From: Piromyces finnis
Lineage: Eukaryota; Neocallimastigomycota; Neocallimastigomycetes; Neocallimastigales; Neocallimastigaceae
Assembly: GCA_002104945.1 (NCBI GenBank)
Contig: MCFH01000062.1
Location: 62,001 to 126,000, forward strand
Length of the DNA stretch: 64,000 nucleotides
Direction: 5' to 3'
Part shown: positions 1 through 12,948 of the stretch, piece after piece
Layout of the letters: each line of letters opens with the position of its first letter
Numbering within the stretch: the stretch's first letter is position 1
The notes under the pieces: model-generated
Databases searched by the model: none
What the model saw: only the letters and a program-made list of their open reading frames with translations
Told to the model about the DNA's origin: nothing
Position numbers and translations under genes: made by a program

Positions 1-82
1 GTAATTTTATTAAAAAAATATTTTAATAATATAATAAATGTAATAATATTAATAATATTCTATTCATAATATATCATTATAG

Positions 83-1796
83 GAAATTATATAGAGTTTA
101 ATAATAGTAAAATAGAAGTTGGACTAACTATTAATGAGTGCAATGATTCATATTTATATCAAGATATTGAAAATATTGGAATTAAATCATGGTATTAACT
201 TATTTAAAAATAAATAATACTTATAAAATTAATAATATAAAAAATATAGATTATTAATTTCATAATATTATATATTATATATTATACATATACATATACA
301 AAATAAATAAATAAATAAAAAAAAGTTATCTTCCAAAATGTAATCCATCATGTAATACAGGAAAATGTATTAATATTAATATTTGTGATTGTTCAAACTC
401 ACAATACGTAGGATTATATTGTAATGAATATTATAAGACCGAAAAAACAGAAATTTTAGATTTAGTTGTAAAGATTATTTCGTATTCTTTAACGTTCATT
501 ACAATATTATTATTAATTGGAATATGGGTATTCAAAAAAAATGAAAAAGTTAAAGCTGGTAAAAATAAAAAAAAAAATTAAATCTATTTACTAGCAATGT
601 TTTTTTTAATTAGTTCATGATAAATTAAAAGTATTAATTTTTTCTAACAAAATATATTATATAAATAATATATAGCAAGTTTTGATTTCTTAGTATTAAT
701 TTTAATTGGAATTATTATTAACAATATGTACTTGATTGTATTAACAAAAAAACAAGATTCTGTAGAAAATTGTGTTGCTGAATACTTATTTAAAAATGTG
801 GTGTGTATATTTAACTTATTCTAATCTTTATATAAATATATATATTCATTTAATTGTTTTAGAAATGAATAAAACACTTTAATTAATAAAAAAAATTTTT
901 TTTCCTATTATTTCAGGGATTTTCTTTAGTATTTGGTTGTATTCTTGGCAAAACACTTAGAATATTCATCATGTATAACTAATAATTTAATAATTTATAT
1001 AATTTATATACTAAAATTAATATTGAATAATGATTAAAATGAAAATTAACGATTTAAAATTTAAAATTTAATTTATATAGATTTGAAAATAATAGAAAAT
1101 TAAAATTTCTAATCAGAAAAAAACCAATGTATTCAATTGTTTTTTCAATTTTATTATTCCATTTAGCCACAACTTTAATAATGACATTGAAAAATGAGGT
1201 ACATTTGAATATTCAAGAAATAACATATAACGGAAAAAAACAGCAATATAATTCATGCAGTTTTCCACCATTAAAAAAAATTGGGTATATAATACTATTT
1301 TTTTTTAAAATATATATATATAATAATTTACTGATAAAAATCTTTAAAAAAAAGTTTTATGGTAAACATTATTATTATTTTCATAGAATCTGCATGATCA
1401 TATGGAAATAGAAATGTAAAAGAAAACTTCAAGGAGGTATAATATATTTAATTATAGTAATAATAATAATAACAATAATTTTAAAAATATTATATTAACA
1501 TAAATTTTTTTTAAAAAAAAAAAAAATCTTTTTAAATTGATATTTATTAGTCTTTAACTATACCTGCCTATACCTATATATTATTAACTATTTTAATAGA
1601 CGTTGTATCAGTCGAATATGGAATATATCATTATATATTTAATGCTGTAGGAATGGTTATTAATACAATCGTTGTATTGTACTTTATATATATTAATAAA
1701 TATTTTAAATTGTTTTTTAATATTACAAAAGATTCATCAACTAATGTATTAAATACCACAATTAATAATAATTCAAATACATTTATTTTTAAATAA
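83..1796 (+). CDS. Class C GPCR-like receptor, 3' part (5' end outside window)
   Basis: Spliced gene entering from the left. A phase-consistent model joins 83-191, 326-558, 676-800, 917-972, 1081-1284, 1412-1436 and 1551-1796 (TAA). The first exons encode a Cys-rich EGF-like segment (C-x3-C-x4-C, then CDC and a final Cys), followed by a transmembrane helix. Later exons encode hydrophobic helices, a basic loop ending KTLRIFI / NNRKLKFLIRKK, and a final helix pair with a polar Asn-rich tail. This order (EGF-like stalk, then seven helices) fits 7TM_3 class C receptors, which act at the plasma membrane. Odd point: helix 5 should lie at about 1285-1410, but that stretch is either spliced out (acceptor AG at 1410-1411) or meets a TAG at 1409-1411. 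The gene may therefore be damaged there. Family call fairly sure; intactness unsure. Confidence 0.6.
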
Positions 1797-2101
1797 ATGC
1801 TATCCTATTAATATTAATAAAATATTGAAATATAATTAATGATTTAGAAATATTTTCTAAAGAAAAAAACATTATTATTAATAGATTTCAAAAACAAATT
1901 TATTAAAAAAAATAAAGAATAAAGATAACATTTTAAAAGTTGCAGAAAAAAATTTTTTTTTTTCTTTTACATTATATTTAATTATTTTTATTATTATTTT
2001 TTTTGTTTCTTTTTATTAGTAGTTTTTATCTTATATAATTTATTATTATTTTTATTAATATTTTTTATTATATACATTTATATAATATACATTTTTTTAA
2101 A
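1797..2101. other. Intergenic, convergent 3' ends
   Basis: AT-rich stretch between two receptor genes whose 3' ends face each other. No conserved coding segment, RNA gene or repeat is visible. The T-rich runs at 1955-2100 could serve 3' end formation of either gene. Confidence 0.5.
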
Positions 2102-4653
2102 TTATTCATTAGAATATAAAGTTTTATTAGAACTATTTGGAGATGAGAATGATATATGCACAGATATATCAGTTTCATTTTCATTTTCATTTTCGATTTC
2201 ATTTTCATCTTCTATATTATAATTAATTGTTTCTGAAGAATTACTCTTCTTCTTGTCTTTTGATATTAAATTAGTAGTAGATTTAGTAAAATTAGAATCA
2301 GCTTTATTACTAAATTCTTGTTCAGGATGTCTAATAGCATAAATTAATCTTGAACCAACAATAATATAAACACATAAAATGTTATAAACCATATAGGCTA
2401 TTAGAAATATTACATAGTAGGTGAAATATCCGTTTGCTGGTAAATATGGTATAATAAAATCTCTTAAAGATTCTGCAATTAAAATTAAAATTAAACCATA
2501 TATAAAATTGAATTCACCATAATGTTTTGAAATTTTTCCTGTTTTAATAATCATATATACTATGCTTATTAACTAAAATTTAGATATTATAAATAATATA
2601 TGATAAAAAATTAATATTAGATATTAATTTTAAAAGTGACTTTTTTTTTATTATTTTTATTAAAAATTTTAAATATTTTTTATAAAAAAGGAAAAAAGTG
2701 TTATATATTTACCAATATGAAAAATATACCATAATCTACATAGGTAAATCCATCGCTTTCATCAAATTCACATGTTTGTTGACGATAGGTTGAAATGTTA
2801 CCATAAGACTCCAAATAGAAATGGAATATGAAAAATGCAGTAATAGCTGCAGTAACGACAGATATAATAAATAATGTTCCTAAAATTATAAATAAACGTT
2901 TATTTTTCAATCTTTTTCCAATAACTACCTTAGATGTATTATTATAGATAGAATAAATACGATAGGTAATTGCTACCATTGGAAACATAATTAAAGATGA
3001 ATCTAAAATAGATTCGATAAATTCATATTTACATTTTAGAATTGAAGGGTTTTGAATCATGAAATAAGGTGTTAATGGAATATCTATAGAGTATCCAATA
3101 ATAATTATAATACATAATCCTGGAGAAAGAAGTTTAACACGTGGATGTTCTTTATATTTAATAACTAAACCGATTATGATAATAGATACTATTGTAAAAA
3201 TTACCATTGGTATATATAACCCTAACGTGGAAACATCTTTATTACTGTTCTTGTCCATAACTAAATAATAAATATTTTCGAGCATATCAACTATAGGTTC
3301 TGAATTTCCATCTATTAAGAATTTTTTTAATGCTTCTGGTAAAAATGCTCTAATTTCCATAAAGGGTGCACTGTATTCACTTGTAAAAAGCTTTTTCATA
3401 TCAATACTTTCTACACTTTCCACTATATTTTTGTAATCTAAATCATCATGAAAAACATCAGGTTTAACTTCATTCATAGTATAAGTTGGTAGTTTACACA
3501 ACTTTTCAAATGTAACTGTTTGAAAATCGGATGAAGTAAGTTGAAGGGCAACTTGAAAGAGTAAATCTTTATTGATTTGACTATTTTTATTAATAACCAA
3601 ATATTTTTTATTAACCACTGTTTTTTTAAATAAAAATGATTTACTAACACTACCTATATCTTTTTGACTTTTAATTGAACAGTAATGAGAAGCTTTTCCA
3701 TAAAAAGAATGATGATCATTTTTAAGGTTATTAAATGTATTGTTTAATGTTAAAGCATCTAAATCAGAAGTAGAAAATTTATTATTATGAAGTAAATAAT
3801 TTCTAAAAGAATCAATATAGTTTCTTTCTTTATTGTTTGAATTTTCATCCTTAATATGGTAACGTAAAAACTCCTCAATATTATTATCTACTGAATATAA
3901 GTATTCTATAAATGTAGCAAATAGTTTATCATCATTTACTAAATTAATACTTTTAAAAATATGATCATTTTCTAAATTAGCTTTTTGTTTGTCAGTGTTG
4001 TAAACTATATTGAAATCAATTTCGTAGGGTAATCCATACAAAATATCATTCATAAAACCTCCTGATACAATATCATGGTTGTAAATATTAGTATCAGAAG
4101 TATTATCTTTTAAAAAGGAATAAATATAAGTATAAGCTTCATGAAAAGCATCATTATCAAACCTTTTATTCATATGCTTGTTTTTTTCAAAATATTCAGA
4201 TAAATTTAGGTAATATTTTTGAATATTACGTTCATTGAAAGTATTTCTGACATAAGAACTTTCTATGGTTGATATATCACCAAATAAAAACTTTTCATCC
4301 AAAATAAAAATGTCATAATCAAACTTTTTTAATTGATTTAAAATATAGTTTACATAATCTTCATATTCTTTCTTATTTTTAATTTCTCCTGAAGCATTTT
4401 CATTATAAGAAAAATTTACCTCTACATTATTTAACTTTTCTTTTAAATATTGATTAACTACATTATTATAATTATTAATATTCCATTCATTATCTATTAT
4501 AATATTTTCTGGTTTATCTATTAAAATATTAATATTCGTTATATCCCTTTTTTTATTGATAAGTACCGATTTTTCAGTAAGTTTGGTTAAAGCTTTTTCT
4601 GTAAAGAGGATCCATATATAGAATATATAATGAAAACAAATTATTATTTTCAT
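2102..4653 (-). CDS. Class C GPCR-like receptor, two exons, complete
   Basis: Predicted plasma-membrane receptor of about 803 residues. Exon 1 is 4653-2713 and exon 2 is 2572-2102. The 140-bp intron 2712-2573 has a GTAAATAT donor and a TTTTAG acceptor, and splicing keeps phase 0 through helix 5 (FFIL joined to LISIVYM). Residues 1-24 look like a signal peptide. Residues 25-490 form a large, mostly polar ectodomain resembling a periplasmic-binding-protein-type ligand domain, although I recognise no sharp motif. From about residue 495 come the hydrophobic helices of a 7TM_3 bundle with short loops. The conserved Cys of extracellular loop 2 is present (RQQTCEFDE). The cytoplasmic tail is Ser/Asn/Glu-rich with an ENENENE repeat. 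The start ATG at 4653 directly precedes the signal peptide. Unlike the receptor at 83-1796 it has no EGF-like stalk. The ligand is unknown. Confidence 0.8.
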
Positions 4654-5014
4654 TTTAATTAAATTAAATTAAATTGAACTGAATTATTATTATAAATAAA
4701 TAATTTTTATCTATAAATTATTTAATAATTATAAAAAATAAAGTATAAATTCATAATTAATTTTATATATTTTAATTCATTTTAAATGTCTTTTATATCA
4801 TTAAAAAGATTATTATAAAAATTTAAATAAAAAACTTTTTTCTTCTGATAAAATACTTACTTATTATTATTAATATTAATCAATATTATTGGCTTTTTAT
4901 TCTAATCTTTATTATTATATAATTATATATAATTATATATTTCAAAATGACTTTCTTTCGTTTTTTTTTTTTTGTTTTTTGTTTATTTTTTTTGTTTTTT
5001 TATTATACTAAATG

Positions 5015-5045
<31 letters not shown>

Positions 5046-6267
5046 AAATGAATTTCTTTTTATATATATACAATTATGAAAAATGTATACATAATTACAT
5101 TTTTAATTGTTTTCTTGTACTACTAGAAATTTAAAATTAAATTAAAAAATGATATATTATATAATATATAATATTTAATTATATGAATTTATTATAATAT
5201 ATTAGAATATATTTTATAGATCATTATTTTTTTAAAAAATAAACAAACTTTATTTATAATAATTAATTATTATGAATGTAAAATCTTATTAAACTTTTTT
5301 TTTTACTTATAATATTTAAAATAAAAAAAATAGTTTTTTTATTCTCTATTGAATAAGTATTTAATAATATTAATAATATATTTATTTAGATTTTTCTTTT
5401 TTAAAACTGGCCTACTTTAACCTTAAAAAATTTAAAGATTCTTTATATTTTATATAAATTTAAAATGTTTTTTTTTTTTCCTAATTAAAATTTAATATAA
5501 ATCATAATTGATTGATCCACATAACGCATAAGAATATTCTATCTTATATTAAAGGTTTTATTATTCATTAAATTTTTATTAATTATATTAAGAAATTTAA
5601 TTTAAATTATTAATAAAATGAAAATTAATAAATTTAAAATTGTTACACTAAAAAATAAACTTTAATTATTATTAAATTGCTTTTCTTCCAAACTTTTTTT
5701 AAAATATTAATTTTTAGAAAGATTTATAATATAAGAGATGCAAAAGAATAAATATACTAGGTATACTGTAGTGTAGCATATTAAATAAAAATAAACTAGA
5801 AACAAATGTATAAATAGAAATTGAATTAATGGGTTTTAAAGAAATAAAAGTTTTATTTTTTAAAAAAATTATTATAAAAATAAAAAGAATCTTTTAAAAA
5901 AACAAAATTTTAAAGATAAAATAGAATACATTGTTAACTCTTTTATACTACTGAAATCATAATTGTTTGAATAATAATAATAATAATAGATTATAATGAT
6001 AATAATAAAAATAATAATAATAATAATAGATTATAATGATAATGATAATAATAAAAATAATAATAATAATAGATAATAATTAAAAATCAATTAGTTAAAT
6101 ATATAATTAAAATAATAAAATATTGAATATTGCTTATTTGTATTCTTTGAATATCTTATTGAATAATTTTTAAACCATATATTTAAAGTAATCTTTTCAT
6201 AATAATAATTATTGTTATCCGAATTTAATAATTATGTCTTATTTTTTTCTTAAAAAAAAAAGTGTAA
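4654..6267. other. Intergenic AT-rich DNA with microsatellites
   Basis: No gene seen. It contains long T tracts (about 5013-5038), short AT palindromes near 5150-5180, and an imperfect AAT/GATAAT microsatellite at about 5968-6078. It would hold the promoter of the receptor that starts at 4653. Confidence 0.5.
5968..6078. repeat. Imperfect AAT trinucleotide microsatellite
   Basis: Two runs of (AAT)n separated by the same block (AGATTATAATGATAAT), so the microsatellite itself has been partly duplicated. Confidence 0.8.
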
Positions 6268-7929
6268 CTAAAAAGGATCATTATTTTGTGAATCATCGTT
6301 TTTTTGTTGTGAAAATTGCATATTTAAACTATTTAAATTACTTATTGGGTTATCGTTTTGCTGAATTGATTGTAGTAGATTATAGCCATAATAATATGGA
6401 TTTAATATTGAATTCATAATTATATTTCGATTCAACATTGAATTCATATTTATATTTTGATCTATAACATACTGACTAGTTGTTGGATTAATATCAAGAG
6501 TATAATTATTATTATTATTATTATCATTAAAATTAGAATATAATAAAAGTGGGAAACTAGATAATTCTAGATTTGAATTACTTGTTAGCTGGAATTCAGT
6601 AGTACTTAATGTATTGCTATTATCATCATCGTCATCATTATTACTGATAACATTGTAATTATATTTTTCTTTTCCTTTATTTTTACTTTTATTAGGAGAG
6701 ATAGAGTCATTATAATTTTTTAACTTTTTAGAGTTACTAATACTATCCTTATTAGGTTTTCTCTTTCTTTTATTACCATTTGAATAATGGTCTTCTTTGT
6801 TTTTCTCTTTTCTCTTCTTTTCATCATTAACATTGGAGCATGACGGTCCATCCATATTTTGATTTGATTTTTTTTTGTTTAAACTATTTTTTTTTCTATT
6901 TTCTTGTTCAAGGTTTTTTAAATATTCAAGAACACTTGCTTCAAGTTCTTTTTCAGTGTTGGTACTATAAAGAATTTTATCATTTGAAAAGTCATCGTTG
7001 TTTTTCCTTTTTCCCTTTTTTTTATCATTAACTTTGGAGCATGATGCACCACCCAAATTTCGGTTTGATTTTTTTTTATTTAAACTATTTTTTTTGTCAT
7101 TTTCTTGTTCAAGTTCTTTTTCACTATAAAAATTAAGTTTGAAAGTAAAAAAATCTTTAAATTTTTGGGTTTTTGCTACTTTTGAATATTCCTTAAAAAA
7201 GGAATACATATAATACCATATATCATTTTCTAAGCCTAGCAAATAATCAATAAAAAAAAAATTTGTAACAGAATCTCTCCTCTTATAAAGTTGTTTATTA
7301 CTTACTAAGGAAAAGAAATCAGAGATGATATATTTATCCTTTTCTTTTTCATTTCCTTTAGGGACAATAACAAAACAATAAATTTTATTATTCTTTTCAT
7401 TCATATTAAATTCTATTGTATAACTTTCGAAATCGTTATCATTATTTTTATTTTGAAATTTAACTTTACCAAGTATATTTATATTGAATTTACTATTTTC
7501 ATTATTTTCATCTTGTTTTCCTTTCATATCCATTACTTTTTTAAACGTTCTATATGAACCTGAAATTGATACAATATAAACTATTTTGTCATCAGGTATA
7601 TCTTTAAATAAAAAGTTAGATAATTCAATATAGCTTTTTTCTGATTTGTCATTTCTCTCCAAGTAGAATATTTTTTTTATAAAGTGAGAATTGTTTTTAC
7701 TGTCATTAATTTTTATATAGTCTTTACCCAATACACTTATCAGTTCATTACATCTTATAAATATTTTTTGAAGTTGTTCGGCATAGTTATAATTATTTTT
7801 GATTCTTTTGTTTTTTAAGACTTGTTTTATATAAAACCAGCATTGTATTGGATTAATTATATAATTATTATAACTATTAATATACTCATTTATAAAAGTT
7901 TCAATAATATTTTCTAGTTCACCATCCAT
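6268..7929 (-). CDS. Unknown low-complexity protein with internal duplication
   Basis: Single 553-codon frame that I do not recognise. Residues 1-270 look like a globular domain with mixed hydrophobic and charged residues (WFYIKQVLKN, YIVSISGSYRTFKKV). Residues 275-315 and 341-381 are a direct duplication containing KKNSLNKKKSN and the motif G[AP]SCS[KN]VND[KE]KK. Basic clusters (GKRKNN, KRKRKPNK) could act as nuclear localisation signals. The C-terminal 150 residues are rich in Asn, Asp and Ser (DDDDDNS, NDNNNNNN) and are probably disordered. No signal peptide or membrane helix is seen. The start ATG at 7929 is the first in the frame and follows A/T-rich leader DNA. No intron is needed. Function unknown; a nuclear or regulatory role is only a guess. 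Confidence 0.6.
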   Translation of the reverse strand: MDGELENIIETFINEYINSYNNYIINPIQCWFYIKQVLKNKRIKNNYNYAEQLQKIFIRCNELISVLGKDYIKINDSKNNSHFIKKIFYLERNDKSEKSYIELSNFLFKDIPDDKIVYIVSISGSYRTFKKVMDMKGKQDENNENSKFNINILGKVKFQNKNNDNDFESYTIEFNMNEKNNKIYCFVIVPKGNEKEKDKYIISDFFSLVSNKQLYKRRDSVTNFFFIDYLLGLENDIWYYMYSFFKEYSKVAKTQKFKDFFTFKLNFYSEKELEQENDKKNSLNKKKSNRNLGGASCSKVNDKKKGKRKNNDDFSNDKILYSTNTEKELEASVLEYLKNLEQENRKKNSLNKKKSNQNMDGPSCSNVNDEKKRKEKNKEDHYSNGNKRKRKPNKDSISNSKKLKNYNDSISPNKSKNKGKEKYNYNVISNNDDDDDNSNTLSTTEFQLTSNSNLELSSFPLLLYSNFNDNNNNNNYTLDINPTTSQYVIDQNINMNSMLNRNIIMNSILNPYYYGYNLLQSIQQNDNPISNLNSLNMQFSQQKNDDSQNNDPF

Positions 7930-9016
7930 TTCATAATAATATTATATATTATAGTAAGTAAGAGGTATATGATATCAAAAAAAGAGAGAGATTTTATTAC
8001 TTATAATGAGTTATTTTTTTTCTATTTTAAACTTTATATATATTAAATTTATTTCATCCTTTGAAATGTGATTGGTTTTCATTTAATTTTATTTTTAAAA
8101 TAAAAATAGAAAAATAGATCTTCTTTTTATGTCTTTTTTTTTTTTTCGCAAGATATACAAAATAAAATATAAAAATGGATATAGAAATATATATGTTTAG
8201 AAACAACTAATCAAAAGAAAGTTTTTTTTTTCTTAATATTCCAATAAAATATTATATATGCATTTTAGACATTTTATTTTAAAACATTTAAAACGAAATA
8301 AATATATATAATAGTTTAATTTAATGTATGTATATGTAGGTATAGAAACTAACAAAATTATCCCATATTTAAAATATAATATTATAAAAAAAAAAAGGGG
8401 GGAAAAAAAATAATTTTTTTATCAATTCCAGCCTAATAATATAGACATAATGAAATCCCTTTCAATATGTCCATGTATTTTGTAAATCATACACTAAAAA
8501 ATTTTTCTTTTATTATGTTATCTATATATTATTACCAAATAATAGGTATTAAAATATTTATAAGTATTGTACACTTTAATCGATAATATAATAATATAAT
8601 GAGTAGAATATATTTTATAATATTTATCTTTATTTTAAATAATGATTTTGTATGATTTTCAATTGATAATATTTATTTTTTTTTATGATTATATTTTCAA
8701 AAATATATTAATATATATAATTTTCAAAATTAAATAATTATTTATAAACATTTTCATCAAATTTAAAGTTCACTCATTCTTATTCATGATTTTTTTTTTT
8801 ATTAAAGGAGAATAAGAAAAAAAAAATAATAATTATTTAAAAAAAAAAATTGAAATCTAATAAATTTATATGTTTTTGTTTTTCTTTATTCCTTAACTAT
8901 ACAATTATTTATATAACATTAATAAATAAATTTGATGTAATAAGGATACTATAAATATATATATTAATATTTAAAACGTTGTAAAAATACTTTTTAATTT
9001 TTTTTCTATATCTGTT

Positions 9017-9051
<35 letters not shown>

Positions 9052-9561
9052 CTCCTTTATATACATCAAAGAATATAAAAGAAAAAAGGTATAAAAAGAT
9101 TACTTTAATACACCAAGTTTAATTTATATTAATTGTATTTTTATTAGTTTTATTACTATTTGCATTTTTTTAAAACTAAATAAGAAAAATAAAAATGTAT
9201 AACATATTTACTATAAAAAAAGTAAAGATTTTTATAAACAATATAACCTTTTATCACATACAAAACACTTGACATATTACATATATTTATGTAAAAATTC
9301 ACAAAATCATAAATTTTAAAGTTAAAATCCAATCATTTAGAAAAGTATTTTAAAATATTAATTAAATATTAATAAAAGAATTTTATAATAAAAATATTAA
9401 AAAAAAAAATGAAAAAGTTGTTAAATTATTTAAAAAACTTTAAATGATATTACTTTTTTTTATTTATTTATTTTAATATTAAATAAATAAAGAAATATAT
9501 ATCATACTTTTATATATATATAATAAGAAAAATATTATATAACTCTTCACAATACAAGATA
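7930..9561. other. Intergenic region between divergent genes
   Basis: Extremely AT-rich. It holds the upstream regions of the gene starting at 7929 (-) and of the glycosyltransferase at 9562 (+). A poly(A) tract of about 26 occurs at 9025-9050 and a G6 run interrupts A tracts at about 8396-8402. No coding similarity seen. Confidence 0.5.
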
Positions 9562-10811
9562 ATGCCTGTAAATATTAATATAAAAGAAGAGCTTTATGAT
9601 AGTGAAGAAAAGGAAACTGTAAAAAATATTAAATATTATGTAAAAAAAGTAATTTGGGTATTATTTATTACTTTATTTACATTTTATCTATCCTATAGCT
9701 CTTTATTCAGTATTATTCATGATAATAGATATATAAATGTTGAATACAAAAAAAGTGAGATTATTCCTAATGTAAAAGAAATTGAACCTCCATCGGATTT
9801 TCACTGTTTACAATCCAATAATACCAAAGGTCCAATTACTTTAGATATAAAAAAAGATGATGGAACAAAAAAAAATTTTTATGAAATACTAAATAACGCT
9901 CAAATATTTAAAGAAGACAATACAAAAATTGCAATTGTTATGTTTTATAATGATATTGAATCAAATTCAATTGATGAAAATGCCATTAGTGAAATATATC
10001 AATATGCAAAAATCCATAAATATAATCTTAAATTAAATAAAAATGTATATAATAAAGATAAAAGTATATATTATATGAAACTTTCGGTGATACTAGAAAC
10101 AATAGTAGAAGGTTTAAAAAAGAAAAATTATGACTGGGTTTTGTTAGTATATATAAAACAAAAATAAATATAAATATATAAATACTTTTTTTTTTAAAAA
10201 AAATATTTTATTTTGTTAAATCTAATAAAAAAAATTATTATTATTTCTTAAAAATTAATTTAATATATTGTTAATATTATAGTTGGGTTAACAGTGATGT
10301 CTCAATAACGAATCCAGGAATTAAATTGGAGACTTTTCTCCCAACTGATGAAAATGTTCATTTTTTAGCTTCATCGGATAATGATGGACTTAATGATGGG
10401 GTATTTTTCATAAGGGTTCATCCATGGTCATATGACATATTACTTAATGCTTTTTCTTATTCCCATTATAATAAAGGAAAATTTTTAAAATTTGCTGAAC
10501 AAACATGTTTGAATAATATATTAAGTGATGAGAGTCATAAAGATCATTATGTTATCGTGCCAAATGAATGGTTTAATGTCAATTTTGATGATAGAAAAAA
10601 AGGTGATTTTATAGTACATTTTAAGGATATTGAATTTAAAAATGAAAAGGCAATGAATCTTCGTAAAGAAATTAATAATGAATGGTATGAAGCTTCTAAT
10701 AATAAAGATTTAAGAAAAGAAGTATTGGATTATTATCAAAAATCAAGAAGTTCCCAAAGTCATGGTGGTGTATTTAAAGAAATAAATTATGATAATAAAA
10801 AGAAACTTTAA
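9562..10811 (+). CDS. GT34-like (GMA12/MNN10) glycosyltransferase, two exons
   Basis: Likely Golgi type II membrane glycosyltransferase of 369 residues. Exon 1 is 9562-10142 and exon 2 is 10283-10811. The 140-bp intron has a GTTAGT donor and TATAG acceptor, and splicing restores DWVFWVNSDVSI across the junction. Residues 1-29 are cytosolic, residues about 30-53 form a signal anchor (VIWVLFITLFTFYLSY), and the catalytic part follows: KIAIVMFYND (nucleotide-sugar-fold start), the WVNSDVSITNPG segment at the DxD position, then DGLNDGVFFIRVHPWSYDIL and EQTCLNNIL, which match the C-terminal half of this family. The DxD-equivalent reads N-S-D here, so the first acidic residue appears replaced. Donor and acceptor sugars cannot be told from sequence; fungal relatives add galactose or mannose to secretory glycans. 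Confidence 0.75.
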
Positions 10812-12948
10812 GTACTTTCATAAAAATAAATCATGAATAGATTTTCCAGTTGATGCTTTATTGTATTATCATTCTTTATAAAGGCATAAAATTTTAAAAA
10901 AATTATATATAATAAAGAATGTCAATTAATTAAAAAAAAATCGAAACTTAATTAATAAAATAAGTTTAATTAAAATTAAAATATAAGGGAAAATGAAAAT
11001 ATTATTATTAAAACAATGAGTAAAATAATTAAAAAAAAAAGTTTAAATTATTAATTAAATTATTATTTAATTGAATAGTTTTTAATAAGAAATAATTTTA
11101 AACGCTTATTATATAAATATAAAAAAAATAAATAAATAAACAAAATAGAAATAAAATAATTAAATAGAATTTGGAATTAAATCAAACAAAAAAAAATGGA
11201 GCTTTAAAAACTTTTTCTCATCCATATTAAGTGTAGTAAAAAAAAAAAAATTATGATTAGTGGTAGGATTTTAGAACCGTTTTACTATACAATTTAATAA
11301 TATTTCATTCATATATAAAAAAAAAATCAATACTTGATTAACATTTTAAAATAGAATTTAATTTTCTAAAAATTATGATTATCTTTTATTACACTTTTTT
11401 ATTTATTTATTTTTAAATGAATATACTTTTAAATATACAGTTATACAGTTATAAAAGTATATTTCTACTTTACAATTTAATAGAACCACTATATAAATTG
11501 CTATAATATTAATAATTTATTAATTGAAACTAATAAAACTAATAAAAAAAAAATTCTATAGATTATAATAATAAAAAAGAATATATCTTGGAATACTAAA
11601 ATATTATGTATATTTTAATGCATATAATTATATTAGTCCTATTTACATTGCATAATTAAAAGTATTATATTTAAGATATTTTTATATCTTTGATTTTTTT
11701 TTAAAAAAAAAAAAAAGTTAATATTATATAAATTTAACTTTTAAATTTTTAATATATGAAAAGAAATTCTTTAATAAAAACTTTATATTAAATGGTTTTG
11801 TTTAATACTAGATTTTATAAAATAAAAAAAACAAAAAAATAAAATATGAAAGATAAAAAAAAACACCATTTGATATATAAAAATATTTAACTTAATTTTT
11901 TTTTATTTTAATGATATTTAAATATATTTTTTTGTTTATAAAAATATATATATAGAAAAAAAAAAGTAAAACATCACAATTAGTTCTATATAAAAATTTA
12001 TTTTTTTGTTACACAAAATAAATAATAAAATTTTAATTATTAATAAAGTCAAAATTCCTTTATATATTTTCTTTTTCATAATCATAAAATATTCAAATAG
12101 TTAATTATTTTAATACTCATTAATATTTACATTAAATGCTTTTTTTTACAAATATTTAAATATTTTAGGATGAAAACGTAAAAAACGAATTATAAGATTT
12201 GTATTAAACTTTTGAGAATAATATAATAGAATAGAAAAAAAACCATTTTTTTCATTATTACTTTATTACACTATCTTATTTTATTTATTTTATTTTACTG
12301 GAGATAAGTTTGGCATTAGATTTATTACAACATTTGATTTATTATCTTTTGTCCATTTTTTACTTGAATTTCTTTTTTTGTAAAAAGTATTGGATAAACA
12401 ATTCAACTAATTTTTTTTTTTTTTTTTTAACGGCATCAAACTAATTTTTGTTAGTTTTGCTGTTGTTTATTATTTATTTCAAGCCAATCAATCCACCACC
12501 ATAAATTTCATTTTTGTGAAAAAATTTATATGTATTTAAATTTTATTTAAAAAAATTTTAAGTATATATATATATTAAATATTTTAAATATTATAAATGA
12601 TAGGAATATCTATATTTTAATTCTTTATATATCAAAAACATTTTTATCCAATTCATATATAATAAAGTTTTTGATATATTCACTTTGGTTTTAGGCTACT
12701 AAATTTTAGATAGTTTGAAAGATATAATTATTTTAAAATATTATATTACATTTTATTTCATATTCTTTTTTGTAATTTCTTCATATATAAATAATATTGT
12801 ATTTAATTAATATTTCATATTTTATATCATTCAATTAAAGTATTATAGTTTAATATAAAATACACAAAATTTTGTAAATATATTTATATTTATATAATTA
12901 TTTTCATTTTTATTTATTTATTTTAGTTATTTTTATTTATTTAAATAC
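10812..12948. other. Intergenic AT-rich DNA
   Basis: About 2.1 kb with no supportable gene. Only A/T homopolymers and short AT repeats are seen, such as T runs at 12413-12428. It separates the glycosyltransferase from the large palindrome. Confidence 0.5.
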
